Origin: Zarea fungicola
Taxonomy: Eukaryota > Ascomycota > Sordariomycetes > Hypocreales > Cordycipitaceae
Reading direction: 5' to 3'
NCBI GenBank assembly: GCA_900169235.1
Contig: FWCC01000535.1
Coordinates: 4,552-21,081, forward strand
Length of the DNA stretch: 16,530 bases
The position numbers were made by a program, and so were the translations under genes. Shown piece by piece: positions 1 to 9,592 of the stretch. Every line of letters starts with the position of its first letter. The stretch's first letter is position 1. The notes under the pieces are model-generated. The model saw only the letters and a program-made list of their open reading frames with translations, was not told the DNA's origin and ran no database searches.

Positions 1-1178
1 AAAAAAAAAAAAAAAAAAACTTTTTCTCCAGTGCTCAAATCAAAACTAATTTCCTGCTTGATTCGTTCTTGCGGCCGTCAGCCAAGGAAACGGGGCTGAA
101 ACACCGGTGAATCACTATAGCGGCAATTGTATCATGGCATGTTAGCCAATTCACCTCAGTTTACCACACCCCGCCACTTTCACCGTCTTGATTCGCAGTT
201 TGCTGTCACGTACCTCACGCTTTATATTGTAACCGGTGGCTTCCTATTATTACAAATGGACGGTACACTATCGGAGGGCGGTAAGCTTGCCTCAACTGGC
301 ACAGAAGGAGTATCGCGGTGCTCAGATGGTGACAGGTGGAATGGGCGTTTGATTCTCAGACATCATAATGAAGCTTTAAAACAAACCTCTGTTAAGTTCC
401 GCTTGTGAATAAGACGCTTGCGGGAGCCAAAAGTGTTGGCCGTGGCCAATCAAGCAGCCGAGCGCCGAAAGAGCGTGACTAGAAACTAATTACCATGTAA
501 CTAGTTCGACCCTGAAGCCGAGACGATAGGTTTGCCAGGTGTCACAACCGAAACTCGGTTGTTTGCCAGTTGAATACTCCGTGGAGGAGAGGAAGCTGCC
601 ATCGGCATGGCCAAGGTCGGCAAAATGAGCGCGATTCGGCGTCAGTCAACGCAGCTTACCTGTTTGGGAATCTCTCCAATATCCAATACGCAGCCCCGGC
701 TTGTGTCGCCCGCTGGCTGACGTTGCCGAAAGAAGACCGGGACTAGCAAAGACCTCCATGGAAAGCCGATTTATTAGCGGATTATCGCATGTTTAGCACA
801 GGTAGCCTTGCGCGCACTAACAGGGCGTGTCGCCGTAATCCGCGGAGATGTAGATAGGCTTTACTTTCGGCAGCTCGGTTGATAAAACGCCATAAATACC
901 CGATAATTGGGCCAAAGTACCACTCACTTCATAGAGCCGCCCAACAAGTTAGCCTACTCTTGAGCTTCGCCACGCGCAATTTCTTTTAAATGCGTCAATC
1001 GGCCAGACTCAAAACTAGGACTTCCGCACGATCGGCGGTATTCTCTCCGCTGGTCAAGGCAGCCAGAAACCAGAGGCCAGCTCTAACTTTCTCCTCCAAG
1101 ATCTCAACCTGCCTAACCGCTCTGCAGCTTTCACAATCTTCCCACCCGCCACACGTTGCTGCCCGCTCCATTTCCAGC
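1..1178. other. Upstream non-coding stretch
   Basis: No gene is supported here. The window opens with a 19-base A run. The open frame at 127-408 has no recognisable motif and no coding-like composition. A CCAAT box at 446-450 is the only promoter-like element seen, and it is weak. The last part (990-1178) stays open in frame with the first exon of the downstream hydrolase. It may therefore be either its 5' leader or an N-terminal targeting extension. Confidence 0.6.
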
Positions 1179-2231
1179 ATGCCGTCAATGCCAGCAACAA
1201 ACGGCCATAGCCCTGCCTGCTGTAACACCCCACCCGTTGTAGTGGAAGGATACACCGTCAAGGGCTCCTACGAACAGTTAGGCGGCAGCAAGACCTGTAA
1301 GGGAGATTGAGAGAGGGGGTGCTACATCACTGCTTGTTCTACAAGAGGCTAGAGGTAGAGCCCATTACGACTGAAGGCTGACAATTTTGTTGCCAAACCA
1401 TAGATGTTACTGGCCCTGCCGACGCAAAACTGGGAATTGTTTCCATTTTTGACATCTTCGGGTTCAGGGATCAGACGATACAGGGAGCGGACATTTTGAG
1501 CGCCGGCATTCAAGGCACCCAGTACAAGGTCTTCATGCCAGACTGGTTCGACAGCAAGCCCTGCCCAACGGAATGGTGAGACATGCGAGACAGACAATAT
1601 AAAGACAGCTTTCTTCGATATGCTAATTATGCTCCGACATTTAATCAGGTATCCCCCTGATACTCCAGAGAAGCAGCAGAATTTATGGGCCTGGCTTGCA
1701 GCGAACGACCCCAACGCCGTTGCAGCGAAGCTCCCGGCCTTTATCAACAGCCTAAAAGCCACCTACCCAAGCATCACAAAATGGGGTCTGATCGGGGTAA
1801 GTTTCGTCATGAATATGTACACAATGGGTGTTCTGCCAAACCTTTCTAACCGGCACATATAAAACCAGTACTGCTGGGGTGGTAAGGTCGCGGAGCTCGT
1901 CACCTCCACGCCCTCCAATCCGTTTACCGTCGCAGCAAGTGTGCATCCTGCCATGCTCAACCCCGAGGGCGCCAGATTCATTTCTGTTCCGTACTTGCTC
2001 CTCGCTTCCAGCGAGGATTCCGCCACCGACGTCGCTGCCTTTCAAAACGGCCTCTTGGTGCCTCATCATGTCGAGACCTTTGCCGATCAGATCCACGGCT
2101 GGATGGCGGCCCGCGCGGACCTCGCCGACCCGAGGGTAAGGGAGGAATATGCCCGTGGCTACCAGATTGTTCTAGAGTTTTTTGGCAAACATTTTCACGG
2201 TTTGCAGGAGAAATCGCTACCAATGTTATAA
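1179..2231 (+). CDS. Dienelactone hydrolase family protein (alpha/beta hydrolase), four exons
   Basis: Exons by hand: 1179-1296, 1404-1575, 1649-1796, 1869-2231. The introns are 107, 73 and 72 bases, all GT-AG. The product is 266 aa. The family hydrolyses ester or lactone bonds with a Cys-His-Asp triad. Seen here: the N-terminal ACCNTPPVV segment, VTGPADAK (41-48), FMPDW (83-87), EWYPPDTPEK created by the second splice, the nucleophile elbow WGLIGYCWGGK created by the third splice (Cys148), and the catalytic His in DQIHGWMAARAD (His222). The acidic residue is Glu195 or Asp196 in LASSED, where I recall relatives having a Lys-Asp-Glu arrangement. Start: ATG 1179 gives a normal family N-terminus. 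An in-frame ATG at 990 would give 329 aa with an Arg/Ser-rich, presequence-like extension. The gene is convergent with the transcription factor (241-base gap). The substrate cannot be told from sequence; family assignment is firm. Confidence 0.9.
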
Positions 2232-2472
2232 TTCAGAAAATGAAACACACTCTGAGGTAACGGTAGATCGCTGTATGCTACTCCATCTCACAAGTGGCTT
2301 AGTAGTAGCAGTGTAGTGGTTTATTAGGATTGCTCAACATGCTATTCTTCTTGAAATAACATGCTTTAATTCCTGTGAACTCAATTCTTGGTGCTTTGTT
2401 TCCTTCATAAGCATGCGGTGGGATGTCGAAGAAGGCGCTCATCCATCGGCAATGCCAGTCCCCCCTAAGCTG

Positions 2473-4957
2473 TTACAACCATTCCGCCGATCCTAGGTGT
2501 AGACCCGGAATCAGAGTGTCTTGAGCGCTAGAGAACATAGAAAGATCTCCCCTCTGCATAATGGGTGGCGTATATCCTACAAACAGGTCCGGTTGGAATG
2601 GAACTCCGGCTGCATAATAGGAATTAGTAGCGGCGCTTGTTCAATCAGGTACGAGGCTTACCATCAGGTCGCACAAGCTCATTGAGTAACTGGTTTGGAT
2701 CAAAGTCTAATTCGATGTCTGGGTTGTTGGGATTCAGTTCAACCGCCCAAGCCAGACTTTTTGTCGTGGCATCATCCGGCTGCAATCCCGCCATTTCCTG
2801 GCTGCTATCCCCCAAAGCCCGGCCAAGCACAATGCTTATGGTCCAGGCTGCCTTTCTAGCCTCTGAAGAGTTACCACAATGTCGCATCCATATACTTCTA
2901 GAAGTCTTTAGGGCTGTAATAATTTCTTCATCCCTTTGCATTGTAATTCCGCGATGGAGGAGCGAACAGAGTAGCATAGTAGCCGTGAGGAATTGGTGGT
3001 TCAATGAAGAGCTCAAGCGCCATCGCATCGTATACAGCTGCCCCGCTACACATGTTTCCTCATCCATGGTAAACTGGATCTCTAGTAATCCAAGTGCCGC
3101 ATCTAGGCATACTGTACGAGAATACGTATATGAGGCTTCCTCGTGGGTAGGGGGTTCAAGGTATAGAAAGCGACGATGTAGCATGATCTGGCCCTTGTAA
3201 AAGATCTGGCTCAGAAATAAGCGAGCCATGATAACCTGCGGGGAATCAGTTATGCTGGCAGCTATAGGTTTGGGCTGCAGGAGCTTGGGGATGATGGCCT
3301 GTGTGTCTCGCAATAGCCCATCAAGGCGAGTAATTTCTGTGTAGCTGCACGGTGCAACGGCTGAAGTCAGATCTGTGATTTGTCCGACAGCTTTAATTAT
3401 TCTTATCCGGGAAATAACGCCCAGGGACGATGTGTATTCAGTTTCGGGCCGAGAAGGCGGAAGCTGTGTTAGCTCTGCATTTAAATCGGAGTCATTCAAG
3501 TTTTGGGGCTCGGCTGTGTCCCATTGTCCGTCTGAAATCATCCGAGGCATTCCCATTTGGCTTGAGATAAGAACGTCCGCCAGCACGAGCGTTGCCCATA
3601 CGCGACGGCGCATTTCAGCTTGCAGCGGTGTGAACTTGGGAAAGTAGCTTGGATCTCTATGGTAACCCATGGACGTGGCGATCTTGATGGTGAGGGCAAG
3701 CACAAACCACACGTCCTTGTTGGCATCAGTGCAGTTAGCAAACTCAACATGCACATAGTGCACTAAGCTTTCGACCACATATGGGCCTGCGTGTGTATAT
3801 TGGCCCAAGACCAGACACTGCACAATCTTTTCAACATAGAGATCTACCTGGCGCTGGGCTAGGTCTCTCTCATATGCATGGTCGGCATCGGCATCGGCTA
3901 CGTTTGACGTAGTGACCGAGAGGCATATGATTCCGAAAAGAAGGCTGATCCATATTATAGAGGTCTGGGACGGGTCCGACCAGAATGCTTCATACTCTTG
4001 AAGAAAGGTAGGGCTGTGAATGGTGCCTACCGGAGAGAGTGAGTACATATCTGCGAGAAGGGGAAGAGTTTTCTATTACATACAAGACGAAATCTCGAGA
4101 CACGTGAAATAGCGCGAGAGATGGCGATCAACTGTAACCTTTGGCGGTAGTGCGGCCAGAATTTCTTGCCGGGACGCTGGCCGAGGACATGAGTAGAGGA
4201 GCAATGCGCGACGTGGGGGAGAGATGAGGGCAGTTTCGGGCTCGCGAGCAGTCTCCGAGCTAGATGCCCCGTCTGGTTCCAATAGCGACATATCCTCTTC
4301 TCTATCGAGCTGGTCCTTGAGGTCGGTGATGCTGTCCAGGATGGCAGCCCAGTGTTCGCCACCAACGTATCGTAGCTCGGTGCCACCAATATGGAGGCTG
4401 CCACGCTCAGACGGGACGTGAGTGGAGTGCCTGGAGTCGGGAGGCTGAACGCCAAAGTCATCTTGAGTGCCCGCTATATACGTGCTGGCAGGCTGCGTAG
4501 CTAGACCCTGCCCTTGGGACAGCGGTATCTGCCGTACGATGAGACTCTCCAGCTGAGCCAGGCGATCGTGAAGGGTCGGACCGGCAACACCGGCACCGCC
4601 GTGGGCATAGCTACAGGGAATGTCGCGTGAGGCACAGCTGGAACAAGGCTGCTTGCGATCACAGCGCAGCCTGTAGCAGTTGATGTATGGTCAGTGGAGG
4701 ACACCGAGGGGATGTGGCGTAATAATCGTTGCTCACTTGCGTTTGCGACACAAATTACATGAGAGACGGGGCTTTTCCCGCCGCCTGCCGGAGTTTGTAG
4801 TAGGTTTGGCTGCGGATACCGGCTGATTCGGTAGCACTGGTGAGATGGCAGCCGACTCATTAGCCTGCAAAGGTTGCGTCTGCTCCACTCCAAAATATGC
4901 TACGTCAGAGATGGACGACATTACATTGTCAGGGAGGGACTCTGCATTCGACGACAT
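2473..4957 (-). CDS. Zn(II)2Cys6 transcription factor with fungal-specific regulatory domain, four exons
   Basis: Minus-strand exons: 4957-4737, 4670-4084, 4026-2662, 2609-2473. The introns are 66, 57 and 52 bases. The product is about 769 aa. The first splice completes a canonical binuclear zinc cluster, C-x2-C-x6-C-x5-C-x2-C-x6-C (Cys67, 70, 77, 83, 86, 93), preceded by the basic run GRRREKPR. A short linker follows, then the middle-homology region with TIHSPTFLQEYEAFW (from about 271) and RRRVWATLVLADVL (from about 409), typical of the Fungal_trans family. ATG 4957 is preferred; an in-frame ATG at 5086 would add 43 residues of leader-like sequence. The second intron has a branch-like TACTCAC and joins to SSCTIHSPTF. 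The last intron removes an early stop and adds a 45-residue tail ending at TAA 2473-2475. Such proteins are nuclear and usually bind paired CGG triplets. It is divergent from the transporter, so it is probably a local pathway regulator (inference). Confidence 0.9.
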
Positions 4958-5185
4958 GGGGGCGGGGGCGGAGACAGGAGTGCAAGTCGGATTCCGTTTA
5001 CCCGCAATGGGAGTGTGCCAAATACTTGCAAGACTGTGAAAGTGATGGTGTTGACGACAGGCAAGTCGAGTTGAGAAGTTATTCAAGGAGGGGCTGGTAT
5101 TGGCGCCTCGGAGCCTACCCTAACGGGTGACAAAGCCGAGATCAACCGTCATGTCCAGATTCTCCGTTTAGATTGCTTCCTCCGT

Positions 5186-5196
5186 CCGATCCTCCG
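5186..5196 (-). promoter_or_regulatory. Candidate Zn2Cys6 operator, CGG-N5-CGG, copy 1
   Basis: On the minus strand the site reads CGGAGGATCGG. It differs by one base from the plus-strand site at 5439-5449. A further CGG triplet lies one base beyond it (5182-5184), giving three triplets close together. It lies in the divergent promoter between the transcription factor and the transporter. Zinc cluster dimers are known to bind spaced CGG triplets; binding by the neighbouring factor is inference. Confidence 0.4.
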
Positions 5197-5438
5197 TGGC
5201 CCCACTTGGCGGACAGGCTGACGCCGGATCTTGTTTCACGGAGCGGCTATTGGCCTTGGAAAGGGTGTTGATCAGGGAGAAGAACTATGTGTGTATACCA
5301 TGAAGCCTGTAGAGATCCATGCAATGGGTATCTGCCGTATCGTGGCGTAAATACGCGGTGAATTGGCCTCTTTGCAGGGCCCCCTCCCGAAAATGCAGGT
5401 CGTGCTCATTCGGCTCAAAGAAACTTGCCTGGCTGCAT

Positions 5439-5449
5439 CGGAGGAACGG
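5439..5449 (+). promoter_or_regulatory. Candidate Zn2Cys6 operator, CGG-N5-CGG, copy 2
   Basis: The site reads CGGAGGAACGG and is followed at once by another CGG (5450-5452). It is the inverted near-twin of 5186-5196 (10 of 11 bases), about 250 bases away and about 180 bases upstream of the transporter TATA box. I saw no further copy in front of the other genes of the window. Confidence 0.4.
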
Positions 5450-5629
5450 CGGAGGCACCAGCGTGCACTACGTCCTGAAGCAACAAATCGTAAAATGAAA
5501 GTGTGGCAGTATATCGGGGCAGAACAAGGCAAAATGACTACTGGCACCGAATTGTTAACCCCGAATGGGGTACCGCCGCACCCGGGCACCTCGACTTCCC
5601 CTCTGGTTCTGACCTAATGCCCACCATCT

Positions 5630-5637
5630 TATAAAAG
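5630..5637 (+). promoter_or_regulatory. TATA box of the transporter gene
   Basis: TATAAAAG lies 159 bases upstream of the transporter ATG at 5796. This implies a 5' leader of about 130 bases. An out-of-frame ATG at 5785 sits eleven bases before the chosen start and might lower its translation if it is within the transcript. Confidence 0.55.
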
Positions 5638-5795
5638 ACGCCTAGAGAGATCACCTATGCCAAATCAAACTAGAATCTAAGCAAGCAAGATATGCGACAG
5701 TATTAATACCGGGAGCATTTCCGCTGCTGCAAGCCTCACACGTCCAACATCAACATCTGATCAGCAATCTCACAACGCAAGCCGATGCAAAAAAC

Positions 5796-7496
5796 ATGCC
5801 CGCCAGATCGGGGGAAAGCACAGACACAAACAATGAGAAAGATGTTGAGGGAAATACGCTCGCTACGACTCTGGTGGATGACTCTGAGCAAGTCCTAGAT
5901 GCCCACGTTGTGGACTGGAACGGACCTGACGATCCGGAGAATCCCAAGAACTGGTCCAGTGCCAAGCGATGGTCGCACATTAGTCTGATTGCAACGCTGG
6001 GTCTTGTTACGTATGTATCCATTTAGGATTGACGCAACCTATTGGTACTTCTTTTTGTATGCCAAGGCTAATCAAGCATCTATACTAGCAACTTTGCGTC
6101 AACCATTTTCGCACCTGGCATCAGCCAGCTCAACACAGAGTTCAACATCACCTCGAGCGCTATTAGTACCCTGGCCGTCACGCTTTATGTACTAGGAATC
6201 TCTGTTGGCCCTATGCTTACATCACCCCTTAGCGAAGTATATGGCCGCCTGTTTGTATATCATGGCAGTATGGTTGTGTTTATCGCCTTTGTGGTGGCCA
6301 ATGCCGTGAGCCAGACCACACCGCAGTTTCTCGTCTTTCGATTCATCTCTGGCTGCGCAGGCTGCACGCCGCTGGCGCTCGGTGGAGGAACCATTGCCGA
6401 TCTCACGAACCTGGCACAGCGAGCCCTAGCCATGGCTCTCTTCAGCCTAGGCCCCATGTTTGGGCCGGTGAGCCTCCATTTACCCGCTTCTTATGGCTCC
6501 TAGAGAATGCATTATGCTTACAAAAGGCAAATATCTAGGTTCTTGGGCCGGTGATTGGAGGCTTTGTCGCCTCCGCAAAAGGCTGGCGCTGGACCTTCTG
6601 GGTGCTTGCCATTGTTGCCGGCGGTATACAGATCATCAGCTTTGTCCTTATGCGCGAGACTCACCCAAAGGTAATCCTCGATCAGAAGGCGGCGCGGCTT
6701 CGGACGACGAGTGGGAACCCAGCATTCCGATCCAGGCTCGCACGCACAACCACGCCAGCTCAGGTCCTACTCCAGGTTCTTATTCGCCCAACCGCGCTAT
6801 TGTTCCGCTCGCCCATTTTGCTTCTCATGTCGCTATATGTCGGCTTCATCTTTGGCGTCATGTACCTCCTCTTCAGCACCTTTGACAGCGTGTTCCAGGT
6901 GCAATATGGCTTTAGCATCGCTATTTCAGGTCTTGTGTATCTCGGTCTAGGCCTGTCTGCTGCGACTGGCATTGTGTTCTTCGCCGTCTTCAACCAACGT
7001 ATCCAGGCCGCCTACATGAAGAAAAATGGCGTAACGACCGTAAAGCCAGAGCACCGCTTAGTTCTAGTGATTTGGTTTAGCCCATGCGTGCCTGCTGGCT
7101 TGTTTATTTATGGCTGGGCTACTTACTATAAAGTCCACTGGTTTGTCCCTATTCTTGGGACTGTGCTGATTGGTTACGGCGCCTTCTTCGTTCTCGTGAG
7201 TTTTGTCCTAAGACAACAGTAGCCTTTAAACTTACAATCAGTAGATGCTCACTCAACTTTACCTGGTCGAATTATTTGGCACAAAGGCAGCAGCTTCCGC
7301 TCTTGGTGCTAACATCTTGGTGCGGTATCTCGGAGGCACGTTTCTGCCACTGGCCGGCCCAAGTATGTATGCGACGCTCGGGCTGGGCTGGGGAAATAGC
7401 TTGCTAGGATTTCTGTCGCTCGCCTTCATCCCTTTTTCCATATTCCTGTACAAGTATGGCGAGAAGCTTAGAAATAAGTCACTGGTCAAGACTTAG
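5796..7496 (+). CDS. Major facilitator superfamily transporter, DHA1 type (12 helices), four exons
   Basis: Exons: 5796-6010, 6089-6467, 6539-7195, 7245-7496. The introns are 78, 71 and 49 bases, all GT-AG and all keeping frame. The product is 500 aa, the usual length of fungal DHA1 proton antiporters in the plasma membrane. Seen: a hydrophilic N-tail of about 60 residues with WNGPDDPENPKNWS (41-54), a hallmark of this fungal group; the first splice giving VTNFASTIFAPGI; the loop 2-3 motif SPLSEVYGR; the antiporter motif C GPMFGPVLGPVIGGF, restored exactly by the second splice; GWRWTFW after it; a long central cytosolic loop; and a late LGLGWGNSLLGF before the last helix. The substrate is not predictable: relatives export drugs, polyamines or metabolites. 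It is transcribed divergently from the Zn2Cys6 regulator, which suggests joint control. Confidence 0.92.
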
Positions 7497-8175
7497 TTGG
7501 AGTAGGTGTTGGCTCATGTTGAGACCTTTGCAGGCCGTGGACGGGTATTAGAGTGGGGTTCAAGCTTGGACAACGTTTCAGATTCGCTTACTCGAGTTGT
7601 ACTTTACGCTAGAGTATTTGGAGACTCTTTTATTTGTTTAATCAATATACTCTGCTCTGACTCGTGTCTTGTCAGCATTGGAATTGGCATGCCTAATGTC
7701 CGATATCCGGGACTGAAATGGGCCAAAGCACCAAGCAACTGGCTGTCAGCCGAGTCAGCCTGCGCTACACGCTTTGAGATTACTTGCATAGCAGACGCAG
7801 GCATTAGAATATTTCACACAGAGTAGTTATTAGTTTTGGAAGGGCTTAATTATACACAAATTAACTATTTCTGCTTCAGCGCCTAAGATATCCTTAAATA
7901 GTATCTCTGTAATTGTTGGACCAAAAGTAGACGACCGCACAAGACTCTAATTCATTAACCCACACAATCTTCTCGAGAGAAATGGACTGGCCCAGAGGGG
8001 CAATAGAAGGCAACTGGTCACTACTGCCTCTACTGACAGCTAGGCCAAAACCCTCAAAAGAATTCGAGTTATACAAAGCAAGGCTTTAGCCAACTAGTTA
8101 GACCATACACCCACAGCTAACGGGGAAGGCAGATTAGAGCCCCATCCAAGCTGACTTTCTTGCCATCCCACTTGA
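7497..8175. other. Spacer downstream of transporter, no gene seen
   Basis: Includes the transporter 3' region. The open frame at 7506-7826 has no motif, no family resemblance and starts ten bases after the transporter stop. Nothing else is recognised on either strand. Confidence 0.55.
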
Positions 8176-8392
8176 TGTAACGCTGAATGAAGAAAAAAAA
8201 GTGATCCCTGCTCATCCGTCGCGTCTCTGTCCCAAATCGCCTCTTTTCCCGAATTCCGGAGCCAAAAGCAGCCTCTCATTTAAAATGTGGGCCGACATGT
8301 CTATTTCTTATGATCATTGGTCTGGATTATATAGGTCACTCTATACGCCCTATTATCTACTAGTACATTTGCAACCTTGAATCACTTGTTCC
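8176..8392 (+). repeat. Diverged direct repeat, copy A
   Basis: This stretch matches 12561-12772 in the same orientation, at roughly three quarters identity by eye with small gaps. Shared blocks include CTCATCCGTCGC, CGGAGCCAAA, GTCTATTTCTTAT, GGATTAT, ATCTACTAGTAC and AATCACTTGT. Neither copy has a convincing open frame. It may be a fragment of a mobile element family or a dispersed repeat; no terminal inverted repeat was found. Confidence 0.7.
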
Positions 8393-8426
8393 ATGATCTT
8401 AGTGCCATGATCTTAGTGCCATGATC
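8391..8426 (+). repeat. Short tandem repeat, 14-base unit
   Basis: The unit CCATGATCTTAGTG occurs twice in perfect tandem (8391-8404, 8405-8418), followed by a partial third copy (CCATGATC). It begins exactly where repeat copy A ends. Confidence 0.8.
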
Positions 8427-8630
8427 AATGCACAATCACTATAATTGAGAAGCTAAAACGAAGTCATAACCACTGCAATTGCAAGCTACTGCAACTGCAA
8501 ACATTGATTTTATTTCTCCGAAATCATTAGTCACACAGAACAAGTGGTGATGCCATGCTTGTACCATTCCCAACACACAATGTTAAGCCGGAGCGCCATC
8601 TTATATTTTGCCTTGATCTGGTCGGGAATT

Positions 8631-9018
8631 CTAGACTAATCTTATGCATTTATACCATTGCCCGGAACACCCATGCAGCGCATAGACTGCGGCGTAAGGA
8701 GCCCCTGCACGCTCGGCTATGGTAGGCTCCACGGGTGTACAGCCGTCGATGACCTCCATTAACACTTGCGGCCAGCTGTTAGGTGCTAGCCAGGTGCTGC
8801 TGAAGGTGTCGCCATTGTTAAAGTGTGCACGCTCTTCTGGGGTGAGCCGAGTACCGTTGCGGCTGTCGTCGATGCCTAGGACTTCCTGATTAGTACCACG
8901 TGAACTTCTGGCAGCCTTCAAGCCAATGGTCGCCACTAGCAGTATTCTCGAACGATAGCGGCTTCACGATTTCCGCTGCTATAGCAGTGCCTGCTACAAA
9001 CAGTAGTGTTAACTTCAT
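8631..9018 (-). pseudogene. Small secreted protein gene, frame broken or unusually spliced
   Basis: ATG 9018 (minus) opens a typical secretion signal: MKLTL followed by a hydrophobic core and an Ala-rich cleavage region near residue 16. That frame reads about 42 residues and stops at TAA just after LEGCQKFTWY. The next frame then stays open to TAG at 8631, carrying NQEVLGIDDSRNGTRL, TPEERAHFNNGDTF, a Trp/Pro-rich segment and two late cysteines in LHGCSGQWYKC. The two parts meet within a few bases, which fits a one-base shift (mutation or sequencing error). A 52-base intron beginning GTGAAG and ending GAAG would also join them but has no good branch site. I do not recognise the family. If intact it would be a secreted protein of about 125 residues. 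It has no clear functional link to neighbours. Confidence 0.45.
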
Positions 9019-9592
9019 GTTCAGTTTGATATGAGATAGGTTGGTCAATAAAGTAGTGAGGTCGGTTGATGTAGTAGCGAAGTTGTGTTATTACGGAAAT
9101 ACATTTGCTCTTGATAAGTTTTCATCTAGAATTTGTCAATGCTATGTTATCGGCCTAGGGTTTCAATAATTGTAACCCATGGCGTTTTTGTAGACAGAGT
9201 ACCGCGTCGTACGTAACCGCGTACACGTCTTGTCGGTAACTCCGCCGACGCTGTCGGTAACTCCGCATTCGACTCGTCCGTAGCTCCGTACACTCCTGGT
9301 CGAGGTCGATGGATCCTGTGAGCCCGCAATTTTCGTGCCCAAAGGTGTGGTGAGAACCATGGCAACCAACGCCAAGAGTGAGGGCTTTATCAGCCTTGCA
9401 ACACAGCAGAGACTAGAAAGAGAGCGTATGCCGCAAAGAGGAGGATTCTTCATCTGCGCATCAGCGTAATCTAGTAATAGTTTCGGCTAACACGAGTTAG
9501 TGGTTCTGAAGCATAACCAGCACTATAACCAGTATTATTAATATTCAATAATTATTAATGGTTCTATAAAAATGCCAAAAAATAATAATAAT
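9019..9592. other. Spacer with short repeats, no gene supported
   Basis: A 96-codon minus frame (9453-9163) has one hydrophobic stretch but no recognisable family, and part of it is made of short repeats. The remainder is AT rich next to the end of the DUF1993 gene. Confidence 0.5.
9231..9266 (+). repeat. 15-base direct repeat, 21-base period
   Basis: TGTCGGTAACTCCGC occurs at 9231-9245 and again at 9252-9266. A looser relative follows (GTCCGTAGCTCCG). The period is a multiple of three, so an overlapping reading frame would carry a repeated peptide. Confidence 0.8.

Noticed and set aside
127..408. 93-codon plus frame
   Set aside because: No motif, no family resemblance and no promoter or intron signals; length is compatible with chance.
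1752..2096. Minus-strand frames over the hydrolase last exon
   Set aside because: Shadows of the spliced hydrolase, whose catalytic motifs fix the plus strand as coding.
2637..3200. 187-codon plus frame opposite the regulator
   Set aside because: Antisense shadow of the third regulator exon; the minus frame carries the family motifs.
7506..7826. 106-codon plus frame after the transporter
   Set aside because: Lies in the transporter 3' region, no recognisable content.
9163..9453. 96-codon minus frame with one hydrophobic stretch
   Set aside because: About a fifth is made of short nucleotide repeats, no family recognised, and no supporting promoter; could still be real but is not supported.
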